From positions 1-64,000 of the forward strand of contig NZ_QKNX01000009.1 of NCBI RefSeq assembly GCF_005239135.1: a stretch of DNA of 64,000 nucleotides. The letters are read 5' to 3'. Origin of the DNA: Natronomonas salsuginis (GTDB lineage Archaea > Halobacteriota > Halobacteria > Halobacteriales > Haloarculaceae). The notes beneath the pieces are model-generated. The model had not been told where the DNA came from. It searched no databases and worked only from the letters and a program-made list of their open reading frames with translations. How positions within the stretch are numbered: the stretch's first letter is position 1; the number at the start of each line of letters is the position of its first letter. Below, one piece after another: positions 41,056 to 50,409 of the stretch. Position numbers and translations under genes: made by a program.

Positions 41056-42214
41056 TGCCGACGCCCACGAACACGGCCCGAACTGTGGCTGTGAGAGCTG
41101 TGGCGATCCTCGATCGATGGACTTTCTCGACAAGTACCTCACCGTCTGGATATTCGGCGCGATGGCGATCGGCGTCGGCCTCGGATTCGCCGCTCCGTCG
41201 GTGACGCGGCCGATTCAGGACTTCCACCTCGTCGAAATCGGTCTCGTCGCGATGATGTACCCGCCGCTGGCGAAGGCCGACTACTCGCGACTTCGCGCGG
41301 TGTTCAGCAACTGGCGCGTTCTCGGATTGAGTCTCGTCCAGAACTGGCTGATCGGTCCGACGCTCATGTTCGGGCTGGCCGTGATCTTCTTCAGCGGACT
41401 CGTGCCCGGCCTGCCGGCTCGCCCCGAGTACTTCCTCGGGCTCGTCTTCATCGGGATGGCGCGCTGCATCGCGATGGTGCTCGTCTGGAACGAACTCGCC
41501 GAGGGCTCGACGGAGTACGTCACCGGCCTCGTCGCGTTCAACAGCCTGTTCCAGATCATCACCTACGGCGTCTACGTCTGGTTCTTCGGACTCTTCCTCC
41601 CGCCGCTTTTCGGCATGGAGTCGCTCGTCGCCGGCATCGAGACGTTCGACGTGACGCCGACGCAGGTGTTCCGAGCGATCGTCATATTCCTCGGTATTCC
41701 CTTCGTCGGCGGGTTCCTCACGCGATACGTTGGGACGCGAACCAAGGGGGAAACGTGGTATGACGAGGCGTTCGTCCCGAAGATCGACCCGCTGACGCTC
41801 GTCGCGCTCCTTTTTACCGTCATCGTGATGTTCGCAACTCAGGGCGAGAACATCGTGGCCTCACCCGGTGACGTGCTCTTGATCGCGGTCCCGCTGACGA
41901 TCTACTTCGTGGTGATGTTCCTCGTGAGCTTCGGGATGGGCAGGGGCATCGGCGCGGACTACTCGACGACGACGGCGATCGGCTTCACCGCCGCATCGAA
42001 CAACTTCGAACTCGCAATCGCGGTCGCCGTCGCGGTGTTCGGCGTCGGGTCGGGCGTCGCCTTCGCCACCGTCGTCGGACCGCTCATCGAGGTGCCGGTG
42101 CTTCTCGCGCTGGTCAACGTCGCCCTGTACTTTCAGGGCCGGTTCGACTGGAGCGGTGCCACGATCGGGCGGCTCGATACGTCCCGCCCGGACGCGCCCG
42201 CAGAGGACGACTGA
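41048..42214 (+). CDS. acr3: ACR3 family arsenite efflux permease
   Basis: A 388-residue protein with ten membrane segments. FHLVEIGLVAMMYPPLAKAD, the conserved Cys/Arg region GMARCIAMVLVWNELAEGST and GFTAASNNFELAIAVAVAVF are ACR3 signatures. The N-terminal 25 residues add a cytosolic Cys/His-rich piece (DAHEHGPNCGCESCGD) that could capture As(III). The start overlaps arsC by eight bases. Gene order arsR-arsC-acr3 is a complete arsenate detoxification unit. Confidence 0.93.
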   Translation: MRDADAHEHGPNCGCESCGDPRSMDFLDKYLTVWIFGAMAIGVGLGFAAPSVTRPIQDFHLVEIGLVAMMYPPLAKADYSRLRAVFSNWRVLGLSLVQNWLIGPTLMFGLAVIFFSGLVPGLPARPEYFLGLVFIGMARCIAMVLVWNELAEGSTEYVTGLVAFNSLFQIITYGVYVWFFGLFLPPLFGMESLVAGIETFDVTPTQVFRAIVIFLGIPFVGGFLTRYVGTRTKGETWYDEAFVPKIDPLTLVALLFTVIVMFATQGENIVASPGDVLLIAVPLTIYFVVMFLVSFGMGRGIGADYSTTTAIGFTAASNNFELAIAVAVAVFGVGSGVAFATVVGPLIEVPVLLALVNVALYFQGRFDWSGATIGRLDTSRPDAPAEDD

Positions 42215-42312
42215 CGACGGGGCCCACCGCGACCGTTCGGCCTCATCGGGTGGTGACGGTTCCGACGAGATCAAGCCGAAAGGATTTGGTTCGGGGGCGA
42301 GTGCCGCTAGGT

Positions 42313-43065
42313 ATGCAAGCTGTCGTACTCGCCGCGGGGGAGGGGACGCGTCTCCGACCGCTGACCGAGGACAAACCGAAGGCGCTCGTCGAGGTGGACG
42401 GCCGCCCCATCCTGAGTCACTGCTTCGATCGGCTGCTCGAACTCGACGCCGACGAACTGCTCGTCGTCGTCGGCTACAAGAAAGAGAAGATCATCGACTT
42501 CTACGGCGACGACTACGAGGGCATCCCGATCACGTACACCCACCAGCGCGAGCCGAAGGGACTCGCCCACGCGCTGTTGTGCGTCGAAGAGCACGTCGAG
42601 GACGACTTCATGCTCATGCTCGGGGACAACGTCTTCGAGGCCAACCTCGCCGACGTGGTCAACCGCCAGCGCGAGGAGCGCGCCGACGCCGCCTTCCTCG
42701 TCGAGTCCGTCCCCTGGGAGGAGGCCTCCCGCTACGGTGTCTGCGACACCAACGACTACGGCGAGATCACGGAAGTGATCGAAAAACCCGACGAACCGCC
42801 GACGAACCTCGTGATGACGGGCTTTTACACGTTCACGCCCGCGATCTTTCACGCCTGTAACCTCGTCCAGCCCTCCGATCGCGGCGAGCTCGAACTCTCG
42901 GACGCGATCGATCTGTTGATCCACTCCGGACGGACGATCGACGCCATCCGGATGGACGGGTGGCGAATCGACGTCGGGTATCCCGAGGACCGCGACGAAG
43001 CCGAACGGCGGCTCCAGGAGGGCTACGAGGCAGATCCCGAGGTCGCCGACGCGCCGTTGGAGTAA
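42313..43065 (+). CDS. sugar nucleotidyltransferase (AglF/RmlA-like)
   Basis: A 250-residue NDP-sugar pyrophosphorylase. It starts MQAVVLAAGEGTRLRPLTED with the G-x-G-T-R-x-R-P loop and the Lys in KPKALVEVDGRPI, and has the metal site LMLGDNVFEANL. It makes UDP- or dTDP-hexose from hexose-1-phosphate. It resembles haloarchaeal AglF, a glucose-1-phosphate uridylyltransferase of the N-glycosylation pathway. An upstream in-frame extension to 42250 is not conserved-looking. Confidence 0.88.
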   Translation: MQAVVLAAGEGTRLRPLTEDKPKALVEVDGRPILSHCFDRLLELDADELLVVVGYKKEKIIDFYGDDYEGIPITYTHQREPKGLAHALLCVEEHVEDDFMLMLGDNVFEANLADVVNRQREERADAAFLVESVPWEEASRYGVCDTNDYGEITEVIEKPDEPPTNLVMTGFYTFTPAIFHACNLVQPSDRGELELSDAIDLLIHSGRTIDAIRMDGWRIDVGYPEDRDEAERRLQEGYEADPEVADAPLE

Positions 43066-43092
43066 GTTACGTTTCCGTTTTCGGTCGCCGCT

Positions 43093-44112
43093 CTAGAGGG
43101 TTCGGATCGCCTCGACCGCCTCCTCCAGCGAGGGCGCGCTGAACAGTTCGCGTCCGATGTATGCGTTCGTCCCAGCCGTGTACATCTCGCGTGCGGCGTC
43201 GACGACGTGTCTCGGAAGGGGTTGCGGATCGACCGCGCACAGCTCGCGCCAGTCGGCGATGTCTTCGGCCTTCGCTCGCGCCTTGGCCTCTCCGACCGCC
43301 TCGACCCACTCCGGCTGAGTGCGCTTGTGATGCTGCCTGAGGACCTCCTTCGAGAGCTGTTGACCGTCGTGGGAAAACCGGTTCTCGTCGAACGTGCCGA
43401 CGACGTCGGCCACGCGGATCTCGCCGTCGAAATAGAGACACTCGATCTTGCCGTCCTCGTGTTTGAGCCCGGCGTCGGCGGCCGTCCGGGTGACGATCCG
43501 ATTGACCTCGCGGGCGACCGATTCGAGGTCGTCGATGTCGGCTTTCCCCGCGATGAAGTCGGCGTTCTCCCGCGAGAGATACCGATCCGACTCCTCGTAC
43601 TTCGTCGAGAACTCGACGACCGGTTCGGGGAGGTCGACCGGTTCGTCCGGCCAGGTCTCCTCGTCGAGGCCGAACTCGCTCGGTTCGCCCCGCGAACGGA
43701 GCGACGAGCCGACCGGGACGGTGTTTCTGAAGACGATTTCGAGGGGGATCAGGTAGTTGTCCCCCGCCGCCTCGTGGTAGGCGTTGTAGTTGTATTCGCG
43801 GCCCTCGTGCGGGAGCTCCGGCACCCGAGTAAGATCGATCGCCATCTCCCGCGGCGGGGCGACGACCGAATCGAAGTCGACGACCTCGCCGCTGCTGACG
43901 ACGCCGCGGTAGTGGGTCGGGACGCCCTCGACCTCCAGTCGCTCGAAGTTCGCCGCGCCCATCGCGCACAGCGACGCTCCCTTGTTCGGAATCGCGTCGG
44001 GCATCTTGCCCCAGTCGAACACGGAGTAGTCGTCGGTGAAGACGAACGCGCCGACCCCGAGCGAATCGGCCGTCGCGGGCTCCTCGACGCGGAACTCCTT
44101 GACACTCGTCAT
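43093..44112 (-). CDS. purC: phosphoribosylaminoimidazole-succinocarboxamide synthase
   Basis: A 339-residue SAICAR synthetase, the longer haloarchaeal form. Signatures include VFTDDYSVFDWGKMPDAIPN near the start, GKIECLYFDGEIRVADVVGT, and DENRFSHDGQQLSKEVLRQ. It joins CAIR and aspartate with ATP in purine synthesis. The ATG at 44112 was chosen because the open frame further upstream is basic and non-conserved. It lies tail-to-tail with the nucleotidyltransferase gene. Confidence 0.93.
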   Translation of the reverse strand: MTSVKEFRVEEPATADSLGVGAFVFTDDYSVFDWGKMPDAIPNKGASLCAMGAANFERLEVEGVPTHYRGVVSSGEVVDFDSVVAPPREMAIDLTRVPELPHEGREYNYNAYHEAAGDNYLIPLEIVFRNTVPVGSSLRSRGEPSEFGLDEETWPDEPVDLPEPVVEFSTKYEESDRYLSRENADFIAGKADIDDLESVAREVNRIVTRTAADAGLKHEDGKIECLYFDGEIRVADVVGTFDENRFSHDGQQLSKEVLRQHHKRTQPEWVEAVGEAKARAKAEDIADWRELCAVDPQPLPRHVVDAAREMYTAGTNAYIGRELFSAPSLEEAVEAIRTL

Positions 44113-44200
44113 TACCGGGTGGGAGTCCCTGCGGCCGCAAAGGCGTTTCCATCGGGCGGTGTGTCGCCACGCTCGTCGTCGCGGTCGAACTCCCGCCAAC

Positions 44201-45022
44201 TTACAGGAGGGCGAGCCCGCCGACCACGGCGAGGCCACCCAGACCGACGCAGACGAGCCAGAAGGCGACGCGCTCGACGATTCGCATCAGCGCGTCGATG
44301 GTGAGGTAGCCGACGACGGCGCTGGTGGCGAGGGCGACGACCGCGACGAGCGGGGAGATCCCGGGGAGTCCGTCGCCGCTCACGACGACGAGCGTCGCCG
44401 CGCCCAGGCTCGCCGGGATCGAGAGCAGAAACGACAGCCGAAGCGACGAGGACCCCTCGTAGCCGCGGAGCAACAGGGCGCTGACCGTCGTCCCGGATCG
44501 CGAGATTCCCGGAAGGATCGTCAGCCCCTGGAGCCCGCCGACGAGCAGCGTATCGAAGAGCGTCGGCGTCTCTTTCAGTTGGAGGTCGACGGCTTCGCTC
44601 GCGCGCTGGAGGAGTCCAGTGCCGACCAAGAGTGCGCCGATCACCGCGATGAACAGCCCGCCGGCGAGCCCCGACACCGCCTCCCGGAGCGTGAGGTACA
44701 GCGGAATGCCGACGAGGCCGGTCGCGGCGCTTGCGAGGACGATGAACGTCGTCTCGGCGTTGCGCTCGCTGTAGGCCCTTCGCGGCCGCCAGTCGGGGAC
44801 CGATCGGAGGGCGGTCGCGATGTCCTCGCGGTAGTAGATCGACGACGAGCAGATCGTCCCGAGCTGGACGAACAGCGCGAGGTCGACCGCAACCGCGGGA
44901 TCGATGTCGGTGACCAGCGTGGCGACGATCGAGACGTTCCCCTGGCTGGAGATCGGTAGCCACTCGACGATGCCCTGAACGAGGCCGACGAGCACCGCAA
45001 AGAGGAGTTCGGCGCGGTTCAC
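44201..45022 (-). CDS. uppP: undecaprenyl/polyprenyl-diphosphatase (UppP/BacA family)
   Basis: A 273-residue membrane phosphatase with about eight segments. The first catalytic region is QGIVEWLPISSQGNVSI and the second FSRSG-type motif appears as ILPGISRSGTTVSALLLRGY. In bacteria it recycles undecaprenyl diphosphate; in archaea the substrate is presumably a dolichyl diphosphate released by glycan transfer. The nearby nucleotidyltransferase and AglD-like genes fit surface-glycan metabolism. Confidence 0.92.
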   Translation of the reverse strand: MNRAELLFAVLVGLVQGIVEWLPISSQGNVSIVATLVTDIDPAVAVDLALFVQLGTICSSSIYYREDIATALRSVPDWRPRRAYSERNAETTFIVLASAATGLVGIPLYLTLREAVSGLAGGLFIAVIGALLVGTGLLQRASEAVDLQLKETPTLFDTLLVGGLQGLTILPGISRSGTTVSALLLRGYEGSSSLRLSFLLSIPASLGAATLVVVSGDGLPGISPLVAVVALATSAVVGYLTIDALMRIVERVAFWLVCVGLGGLAVVGGLALL

Positions 45023-45657
45023 GTAGCCGTAGCTGTCACCGGGCGATAGAAAACAGCAGCGGTTCGCCGGTTCTCACTCGCCGACCGGAAGCGTCTCGAT
45101 GACGCGTTCGGAGCGTCGTACCCAGACACCGCCGTCGAGACCGATCGCGTCGTTCCACTTGCCGACGACGGTCGCGACCGCCAAGTCGCCGGCGAGAGCT
45201 GTCGGATCCCGGTGAGCAACGTGAACACGAAGTGGGCAACTTGACCTCCTCGACGCCCTGAACGACGTGGGATCCGGCCACCGGAGTTCCACCGAGTGTG
45301 GCGTTCGAGGTACCAACCCGCACGCAAGCGGAACCGGCAGCACACCCGAGGAACTCTCGTTTCCTCCCCTGTATAGGGCTGTGGCCCGCTCAAAGAGGTC
45401 GTTCGAAAATCAGAGATGTTCGTGACCACGAGAAAACGATTACCGTGGGTAATCAAATGCCCACCGTCCGTGGTTCGTGGCTGAGTTGTCCACTCGACCC
45501 CCGCCTGTTCGGGACGGCAGGGGTATGCGCTCGTATCTCTATCAGCCCGATGGATATTCCTGGGGATCGAACTCTTATCGAGGAGGGTATTGAAACGGTG
45601 GACGCAGGTCTTTACCGAGAGCAGAGACGATATCGCACGAGCATTCCCGTGGATGAA
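45023..45657. other. intergenic region, possibly holding a decayed gene
   Basis: About 630 bases with no intact gene that I can support. On the minus strand, 45077-45205 reads like coding sequence (DLAVATVVGKWNDAIGLDGG, then VWVRRSERVIETLPVGE), but no start with conserved residues precedes it and neighbouring frames also carry plausible pieces (HVVQGVEEVKL). I read it as a possible degraded ORF of unknown family. Confidence 0.3.
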
Positions 45658-45864
45658 TCAAGCCTCAACACGGCTCCCGGCGGCGATAAAAAAGCCGACA
45701 ATGGCGGTGATAAAAGCCATCGTTCCGATCGCGAAAGCGCCTATCTGAAACGTTTCACCTCCGAGCCTGTCAGCGGTCAGTGTCAAAAAAACTGCTGTTA
45801 CGAATCCGATCAACACCAATGTGCGACCGAACCGGCCAACGTCGATACCAGGGGCGTTAGACAC
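45658..45864 (-). CDS. small membrane protein, second of a pair
   Basis: A 68-residue protein with two hydrophobic helices (TLVLIGFVTAVFLTLTADRL and AIGTMAFITAIVGFFIAAGS). The family is not recognised. Its start lies within the last eight bases of the gene upstream, which implies translational coupling. It has the size and topology of a subunit of a small membrane complex, but no partner is evident. Confidence 0.55.
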   Translation of the reverse strand: MSNAPGIDVGRFGRTLVLIGFVTAVFLTLTADRLGGETFQIGAFAIGTMAFITAIVGFFIAAGSRVEA

Positions 45865-46120
45865 GATCGAGAACCTCTAACAGCACTCCGTTATATTCGT
45901 CGTCGGTCGCGGCGTTGCCGAGCGAGTGGATCGACTGAGAGATCCACATTCCCGCGGTGAAATTTATGAAGGCAACCATGGATATCAATCCGATCTGCCC
46001 ATTGACGAATAGGCCCGAAATAACGGCACCGACGAAACCGATTCCCATAAGAGCGTGTGTGACGATCGAGCGCGAGCCGAAGGTGGCGAATCGGACCGAG
46101 AGATCTGAACCAACTTGCAT
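45857..46120 (-). CDS. small membrane protein, first of a pair
   Basis: An 87-residue protein with two hydrophobic helices (ALMGIGFVGAVISGLFVNG and GLISMVAFINFTAGMWISQS) and an acidic C-terminal tail ending NGVLLEVLDRV. The ATG at 46120 was chosen over a longer frame to 46261, whose residues are basic and look random. It overlaps the next small gene by eight bases. No family is recognised. Confidence 0.55.
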   Translation of the reverse strand: MQVGSDLSVRFATFGSRSIVTHALMGIGFVGAVISGLFVNGQIGLISMVAFINFTAGMWISQSIHSLGNAATDDEYNGVLLEVLDRV

Positions 46121-46300
46121 GCAAACGTGTTGGTCTCCAAGGCACATAATACCCGTGCTTGCTGAGGGCCTGTCTGGGGGTCTCTCGCTCCCCAACATCG
46201 AGCGGGTCCATCTCGCGACCGGTCGGTTTGCGATCCCTATTCGGCGAGAGCGCCGAGACACATCACCGCTCGGCTTCGGTGAAGCCGGCTGGAAGCGTTT

Positions 46301-46996
46301 TCACTCCGAGAGCCGGTCGACGAGCGTCCTGAGCGTTTCGAGGTCGTACTGCCCCGGCGCAGTCGCGGCGTCTGGGTCGACCGGCGCGTAGCCGATCTTC
46401 GACCCGTAGACGGGGGCGACCGCGCGCGTGTGACTTCCCACTGCGCCCATCGCCATCGTCGCCACCCGGACGCCCGCTTCGGTCAGTTCGTGCGTGACCG
46501 ACAGCACCGACAGGGCGTCCCCACGATCGCGGGCTGTCACGGCGATCTTGCCGACGTCGCCGTGCTCGCTCGCCCGCCGGAGGCGGTCTCGGAGCTCAGA
46601 CGCCGGTGGCGTCGCCTCGAAGTCGTGCGTCGAGACGACGACGGCGACGTCGACATCCGAGGCGGCTTCGACCAGCGATCGGGCCGCGTCGGCGTCCCCT
46701 CGACCGTTGTCATCGAGCGCTTCGAGTTCAACGTCGATCGCGCCGACTGCATCGTGGGCGAGGGCGTCACCGAGCGCGTCGAGGCGGCCCTCGTCGGCGG
46801 CCCCACCGCCCTCCCACTCGGCGCGGTTCGTCACGAGAAGCGGGAGGTCGCCGTCGTAGGCGGCCAGTTGCTCGTCCGACTTCGCGGCGAGGTCCATGCG
46901 GAACTCCACGCAATCTGCGACGTCGCGAGCGGCGGGTTCCTCGCCGAGATCGGCCGTCGAGGCGGCGAGGGTGAACGAATCGAACGGGATCGACAT
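46301..46996 (-). CDS. aroD: 3-dehydroquinate dehydratase, type I
   Basis: A 231-residue type I dehydroquinase. Strand 1 carries MSIPFDSFTLAASTADLGEE, CVEFRMDLAA includes the conserved E/R pair, VVVSTHDFEATPP contains the catalytic His, and GKIAVTARDRGDAL is the region of the Schiff-base lysine. It dehydrates 3-dehydroquinate to dehydroshikimate, the step after the DHQ synthase II encoded at 21773-22939. The frame stays open upstream to 47575, but those residues are arginine-rich noise. Confidence 0.93.
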   Translation of the reverse strand: MSIPFDSFTLAASTADLGEEPAARDVADCVEFRMDLAAKSDEQLAAYDGDLPLLVTNRAEWEGGGAADEGRLDALGDALAHDAVGAIDVELEALDDNGRGDADAARSLVEAASDVDVAVVVSTHDFEATPPASELRDRLRRASEHGDVGKIAVTARDRGDALSVLSVTHELTEAGVRVATMAMGAVGSHTRAVAPVYGSKIGYAPVDPDAATAPGQYDLETLRTLVDRLSE

Positions 46997-47049
46997 ACCC
47001 GATCCGGGACGGCGAGAGACAAAAGTGTCCCCGGTTCCGTCGCCGCCGG

Positions 47050-47454
47050 TCAACGACGGTCGAGGAATCGCGCCTGGGCCGTCGTGCCCTTCGAGCCGTA
47101 GTCGATGACCTGCACCCGGATCGTCTCCCCGACGGCGAGAGCGTCTGATCCATCGGGATCGGGGATCTCGCGGACGAACGTCTGGAGGCCGTCGATCGTC
47201 CCGCGGACCTCGGGGGGCACCCGGTCGTACTGGGTTTCGGCGACGACGAGGTCGTACCGCTCGCCCTTCCGTGCAGCCTCCTCGGGGGCGCGCCGTTGTG
47301 CCTCCCGGTGGGCGCGGTCGCGCTCGCGTTGGGCGTCGGTGTTCGGGCGGCCGTCCCCCCAGTGACCGCGGACGGATCGAACGACGAAAAAGAAGACGAC
47401 GATGACGGCGAGAACGCCGAGGGCGGCCGCGCCGAGAACCGGCGGTTCGAGCAT
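47050..47454 (-). CDS. TRAM domain protein with N-terminal membrane anchor
   Basis: A 134-residue protein. One membrane helix at the N-terminus (AALGVLAVIVVFFFVVRSV) is followed by a charged, helix-forming linker and a C-terminal beta-barrel that fits a TRAM domain (AVGETIRVQVIDYGSKGTTA). TRAM domains bind RNA; a membrane-attached form is less usual, so binding to RNA near the membrane is only a guess. It lies close upstream of aroD on the same strand. Confidence 0.72.
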   Translation of the reverse strand: MLEPPVLGAAALGVLAVIVVFFFVVRSVRGHWGDGRPNTDAQRERDRAHREAQRRAPEEAARKGERYDLVVAETQYDRVPPEVRGTIDGLQTFVREIPDPDGSDALAVGETIRVQVIDYGSKGTTAQARFLDRR

Positions 47455-47580
47455 TGGCGGCGATTTGCGGCCGTCCGATATATCCGTTGTGACCGCGATT
47501 AGAGGGGAGCACGACGGCGCGATTCGACGGCCCGGATGCCACCAGAAGGTTGATGCCCGGCGGTTCCCGACACACGACCG

Positions 47581-49389
47581 ATGACCGACCGGGAGGTGAG
47601 CGTCGTGTTGCCCGCCTACGACGAAGCGGCGACCATCGAGGAGACGGTCGCGACGACCGTCGCGGCGCTCAAGGCGTTTCTCCCGGACGGCGCGTTCGAA
47701 GTGTTGATCGCCGAAGACGGCTGCACGGATCGAACGCCCGAAATCGCCGCCGAACTGGCCGAGGTCGACAACCGGATTCGACACTTTCACAGCGACGATC
47801 GACTCGGTCGCGGCGGGGCCTTAGAGCGCGCCTTCGAGGCGAGCGACGGCGATGTGCTCGTCTACTTCGACACCGATCTCGCCACGGATCTCTCGTATCT
47901 CGGAGCGCTCGTCGAGTCGATCCGCTCGGAGGGCTACGACGTCGCCACCGGGTCGCGGCGGGTCCCGGGGCGGAAACAGCGCCGCGATCCGGAGCGAGGG
48001 GTCGCCTCGACGGGTTACAACTCGCTCGTCCGGCTGGTCCTCCGGTCGTCGCTGTACGACCACCAGTGCGGGTTCAAGGCGTTCGACCGCGACGCGCTCT
48101 TCGAACTGCTCGAAACCGTTGAGGACGACCACTGGTTCTGGGACACCGAGGTGCTCGTTCGCGCCCAACGAGCGGGCTACGCGGTCAAGGAATTCCCCGT
48201 CGAGTGGGAACCGAAGGGCGACACGAAGGTCGATCTGATCCGCGACGTCGTCGGGATGGGGAGTCAGATCGCCCGGCTGTGGTGGCAGCTGTCGGTTCGG
48301 CCGCGGATCGACCGGCGGACGACGATGGCGGCCGGCACGGTGTTGACCGTCGTCGCGCTCGCGCTGATGACGCTGTATCTCGATCCGACCGAAGTCCTCG
48401 CGGCGATCGGCGAGGCGAATCCGCGGCTCGTCGCGATCGCCGCGGGCGTCTACATCCTCTCGTGGCCGCTACGGGGGCTCCGGTACCGGGACATCCTCGC
48501 GGAGCTCGGCTACCGCGGCGACGTGGGCTTTCTCACCGGCGCGATATTTATCAGCCAGACCGGCAACCTCGTGGTGCCGGCCCGCGGCGGCGACGCTATT
48601 CGGGCGTACATCGTGAAGGCACGGCGGGAGATTCCGTACCCCTCGGGCTTCGCCTCGCTCGCCATCGAACGGGTGTTCGACCTGTTGACGATCGCGGTGC
48701 TGGCCGGCGGGACCCTCGTGGCGCTGGCCGCGGCCGGGGTCGACGTGACGGCGCTCCGGACGGCCGAAGCGAGCGGCGAGATCGGCGAGAGCGGCCGGAC
48801 CGCGGTCGTCGTCGCGGCCGGCGTCGGCGGGGCGGCGGTGGCCGCCGTCGCGCTCATCGCGCTCACCGCCCGCTCGAATCGGAACCTCGTTCGGGCCGGG
48901 CTGGCTCGGCTGAGCGACGACTCCTACGTCGAGTACGTTGCGAGCGTCGTCGAGCGGTTCGTCGGCGACGTGCAGACGATCGCGGAGGACCGCCGGGCGT
49001 TCGCCGTCGTCGGCGCGTCGAGCCTCGTCATCTGGGGGATCGACATCCTGACCGCGATCGTCGTCTTCGCCGCCTTCGGCGTCGACCTCCCGACCTGGCT
49101 CCTCGTGGCAGTCGGCTTCTTCGCCGTCGCCGTCGGCAACCTCGCGAAGGTGTTGCCGCTCTCGCCGGGCGGGATCGGCCTCTACGAGGGGGCGTTCACC
49201 CTCATCGTGGTCGCGCTCACGCCGATCGCGTGGCCGACGGCGCTCGCGGCGGCCGTCGTCGATCACGCCCTCAAAAACATCGCCACCGTCGTCGGCGGGG
49301 TCGGCTCGATGCTCCGGTTCAACGTCTCCTTGACGACGGCCGTCGAGGAGTCGACGGAGATCGAGCGCGAGTCCGCGCTCAGAGAGTGA
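47581..49389 (+). CDS. aglD: AglD-like GT2 glycosyltransferase with flippase-like membrane domain
   Basis: A 602-residue two-domain protein. Residues 1-240 are a GT-A glycosyltransferase of the dolichyl-phosphate type (VVLPAYDEAATIEETVATTV, LVYFDTDLATDLSYL, HQCGFKAFDRDALFELLE). Residues about 255-580 are the lysylphosphatidylglycerol synthase-type membrane domain (FISQTGNLVVPARGGDAIRA, LSPGGIGLYEGAFTLIV). Haloferax AglD, which acts at the last sugar of the S-layer N-glycan, has this architecture and length. The specific sugar is not predictable here. The start is 126 bases after the divergent TRAM gene's ATG. Confidence 0.82.
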   Translation: MTDREVSVVLPAYDEAATIEETVATTVAALKAFLPDGAFEVLIAEDGCTDRTPEIAAELAEVDNRIRHFHSDDRLGRGGALERAFEASDGDVLVYFDTDLATDLSYLGALVESIRSEGYDVATGSRRVPGRKQRRDPERGVASTGYNSLVRLVLRSSLYDHQCGFKAFDRDALFELLETVEDDHWFWDTEVLVRAQRAGYAVKEFPVEWEPKGDTKVDLIRDVVGMGSQIARLWWQLSVRPRIDRRTTMAAGTVLTVVALALMTLYLDPTEVLAAIGEANPRLVAIAAGVYILSWPLRGLRYRDILAELGYRGDVGFLTGAIFISQTGNLVVPARGGDAIRAYIVKARREIPYPSGFASLAIERVFDLLTIAVLAGGTLVALAAAGVDVTALRTAEASGEIGESGRTAVVVAAGVGGAAVAAVALIALTARSNRNLVRAGLARLSDDSYVEYVASVVERFVGDVQTIAEDRRAFAVVGASSLVIWGIDILTAIVVFAAFGVDLPTWLLVAVGFFAVAVGNLAKVLPLSPGGIGLYEGAFTLIVVALTPIAWPTALAAAVVDHALKNIATVVGGVGSMLRFNVSLTTAVEESTEIERESALRE

Positions 49390-49443
49390 TCCGATCGGCA
49401 CCTCGTGCGCGTCGCTTTTGTTCGGCGCGTGCCAACTAGCCCC

Positions 49444-50409
49444 ATGAGCACTCCGCCCGAACCCCATCCGAACGTGCGCGAGACCGCCCACCGGATCGCC
49501 GAGATGGACGTTCGAGGCGCAGCCGCCATCGCCGACGCGGCCGCCGCGGCGCTGGGCGTACAGGCGGCCGAGAGCGACGCCGACTCGTCGGAGGCGTTCC
49601 AAGCAGCGCTGCACGCCGCGGCGCGGGAACTCCACGATACCCGTCCGACCGCCGTCAGCCTGCCGAACGCGCTCCGCTACGTGCTGTCGGGGCTCGACGG
49701 CGGGGACGGAGACGTCGAGGCGCTTCGCCGGACGGTCGAACGCCGCGTCGCGCGGTTTCAAGCGGGTCTCGACGCCGCGCAGGACCGCCTCGGCGGGATC
49801 GGCGCTGGTCGGTTCACCGACGGCGACGTGGTGATGACGCACTGTCACTCCACGGACGCGATCGCCTGTATCGAACACGCCGTCGACTCGGGCGTCGAAC
49901 TGGAGGCCGTCGTCAAGGAGACGCGGCCTCGAAACCAGGGTCACATCACCGCCAGGCAACTGCGTGAACTCGGCGTGCCGGTGACGCTTATCGTCGACAA
50001 CGCGGCCCACCGGTTTATGAACGACGTGGACCACCTGCTCGTCGGCGCGGACAGCATCGCGGCCGACGGCAGCGTGATCAACAAGATCGGGACCGCGGGG
50101 CTGGCCGTCTCGGCGCGTGATCGCGGCGTCCCGATCATCGTCGCCGCCCAGTCGATCAAACTCGATCCGCGGACCCTGACCGGCGCGGCCGTCACCATCG
50201 AAGAGCGCGATCCCGAGGAGGTGATCGACGCCGGGACGCGCGCGGAAATCGGCGAGATCGGGGTGGCGAACCCCGCCTTCGACGTCACGCCGCCGCGGCA
50301 CGTCGACGCGATCGTCACCGAACACGGGCAGTTCCCGCCCGAGAGCGTCGTCGTGTTGATGCGCGAGCTGTTCGGCAACGGCATCTCCGAGCCGTGGGAA
50401 AGTGTATGA
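49444..50409 (+). CDS. ribose-1,5-bisphosphate isomerase (eIF2B-related)
   Basis: A 321-residue protein of the archaeal R15P isomerase/aIF2B family. MTHCHSTDAIACIEHAVDSG contains the catalytic Cys region, NAAHRFMNDVDHLLVGADSI the catalytic Asp region. It converts ribose 1,5-bisphosphate to ribulose 1,5-bisphosphate in the archaeal nucleoside/AMP degradation pathway that ends at type III RubisCO or a haloarchaeal variant. The closely related eIF2B alpha-like and methylthioribose-1-phosphate isomerases are the alternatives. The ATG at 49444 gives the normal length. Confidence 0.85.
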   Translation: MSTPPEPHPNVRETAHRIAEMDVRGAAAIADAAAAALGVQAAESDADSSEAFQAALHAAARELHDTRPTAVSLPNALRYVLSGLDGGDGDVEALRRTVERRVARFQAGLDAAQDRLGGIGAGRFTDGDVVMTHCHSTDAIACIEHAVDSGVELEAVVKETRPRNQGHITARQLRELGVPVTLIVDNAAHRFMNDVDHLLVGADSIAADGSVINKIGTAGLAVSARDRGVPIIVAAQSIKLDPRTLTGAAVTIEERDPEEVIDAGTRAEIGEIGVANPAFDVTPPRHVDAIVTEHGQFPPESVVVLMRELFGNGISEPWESV

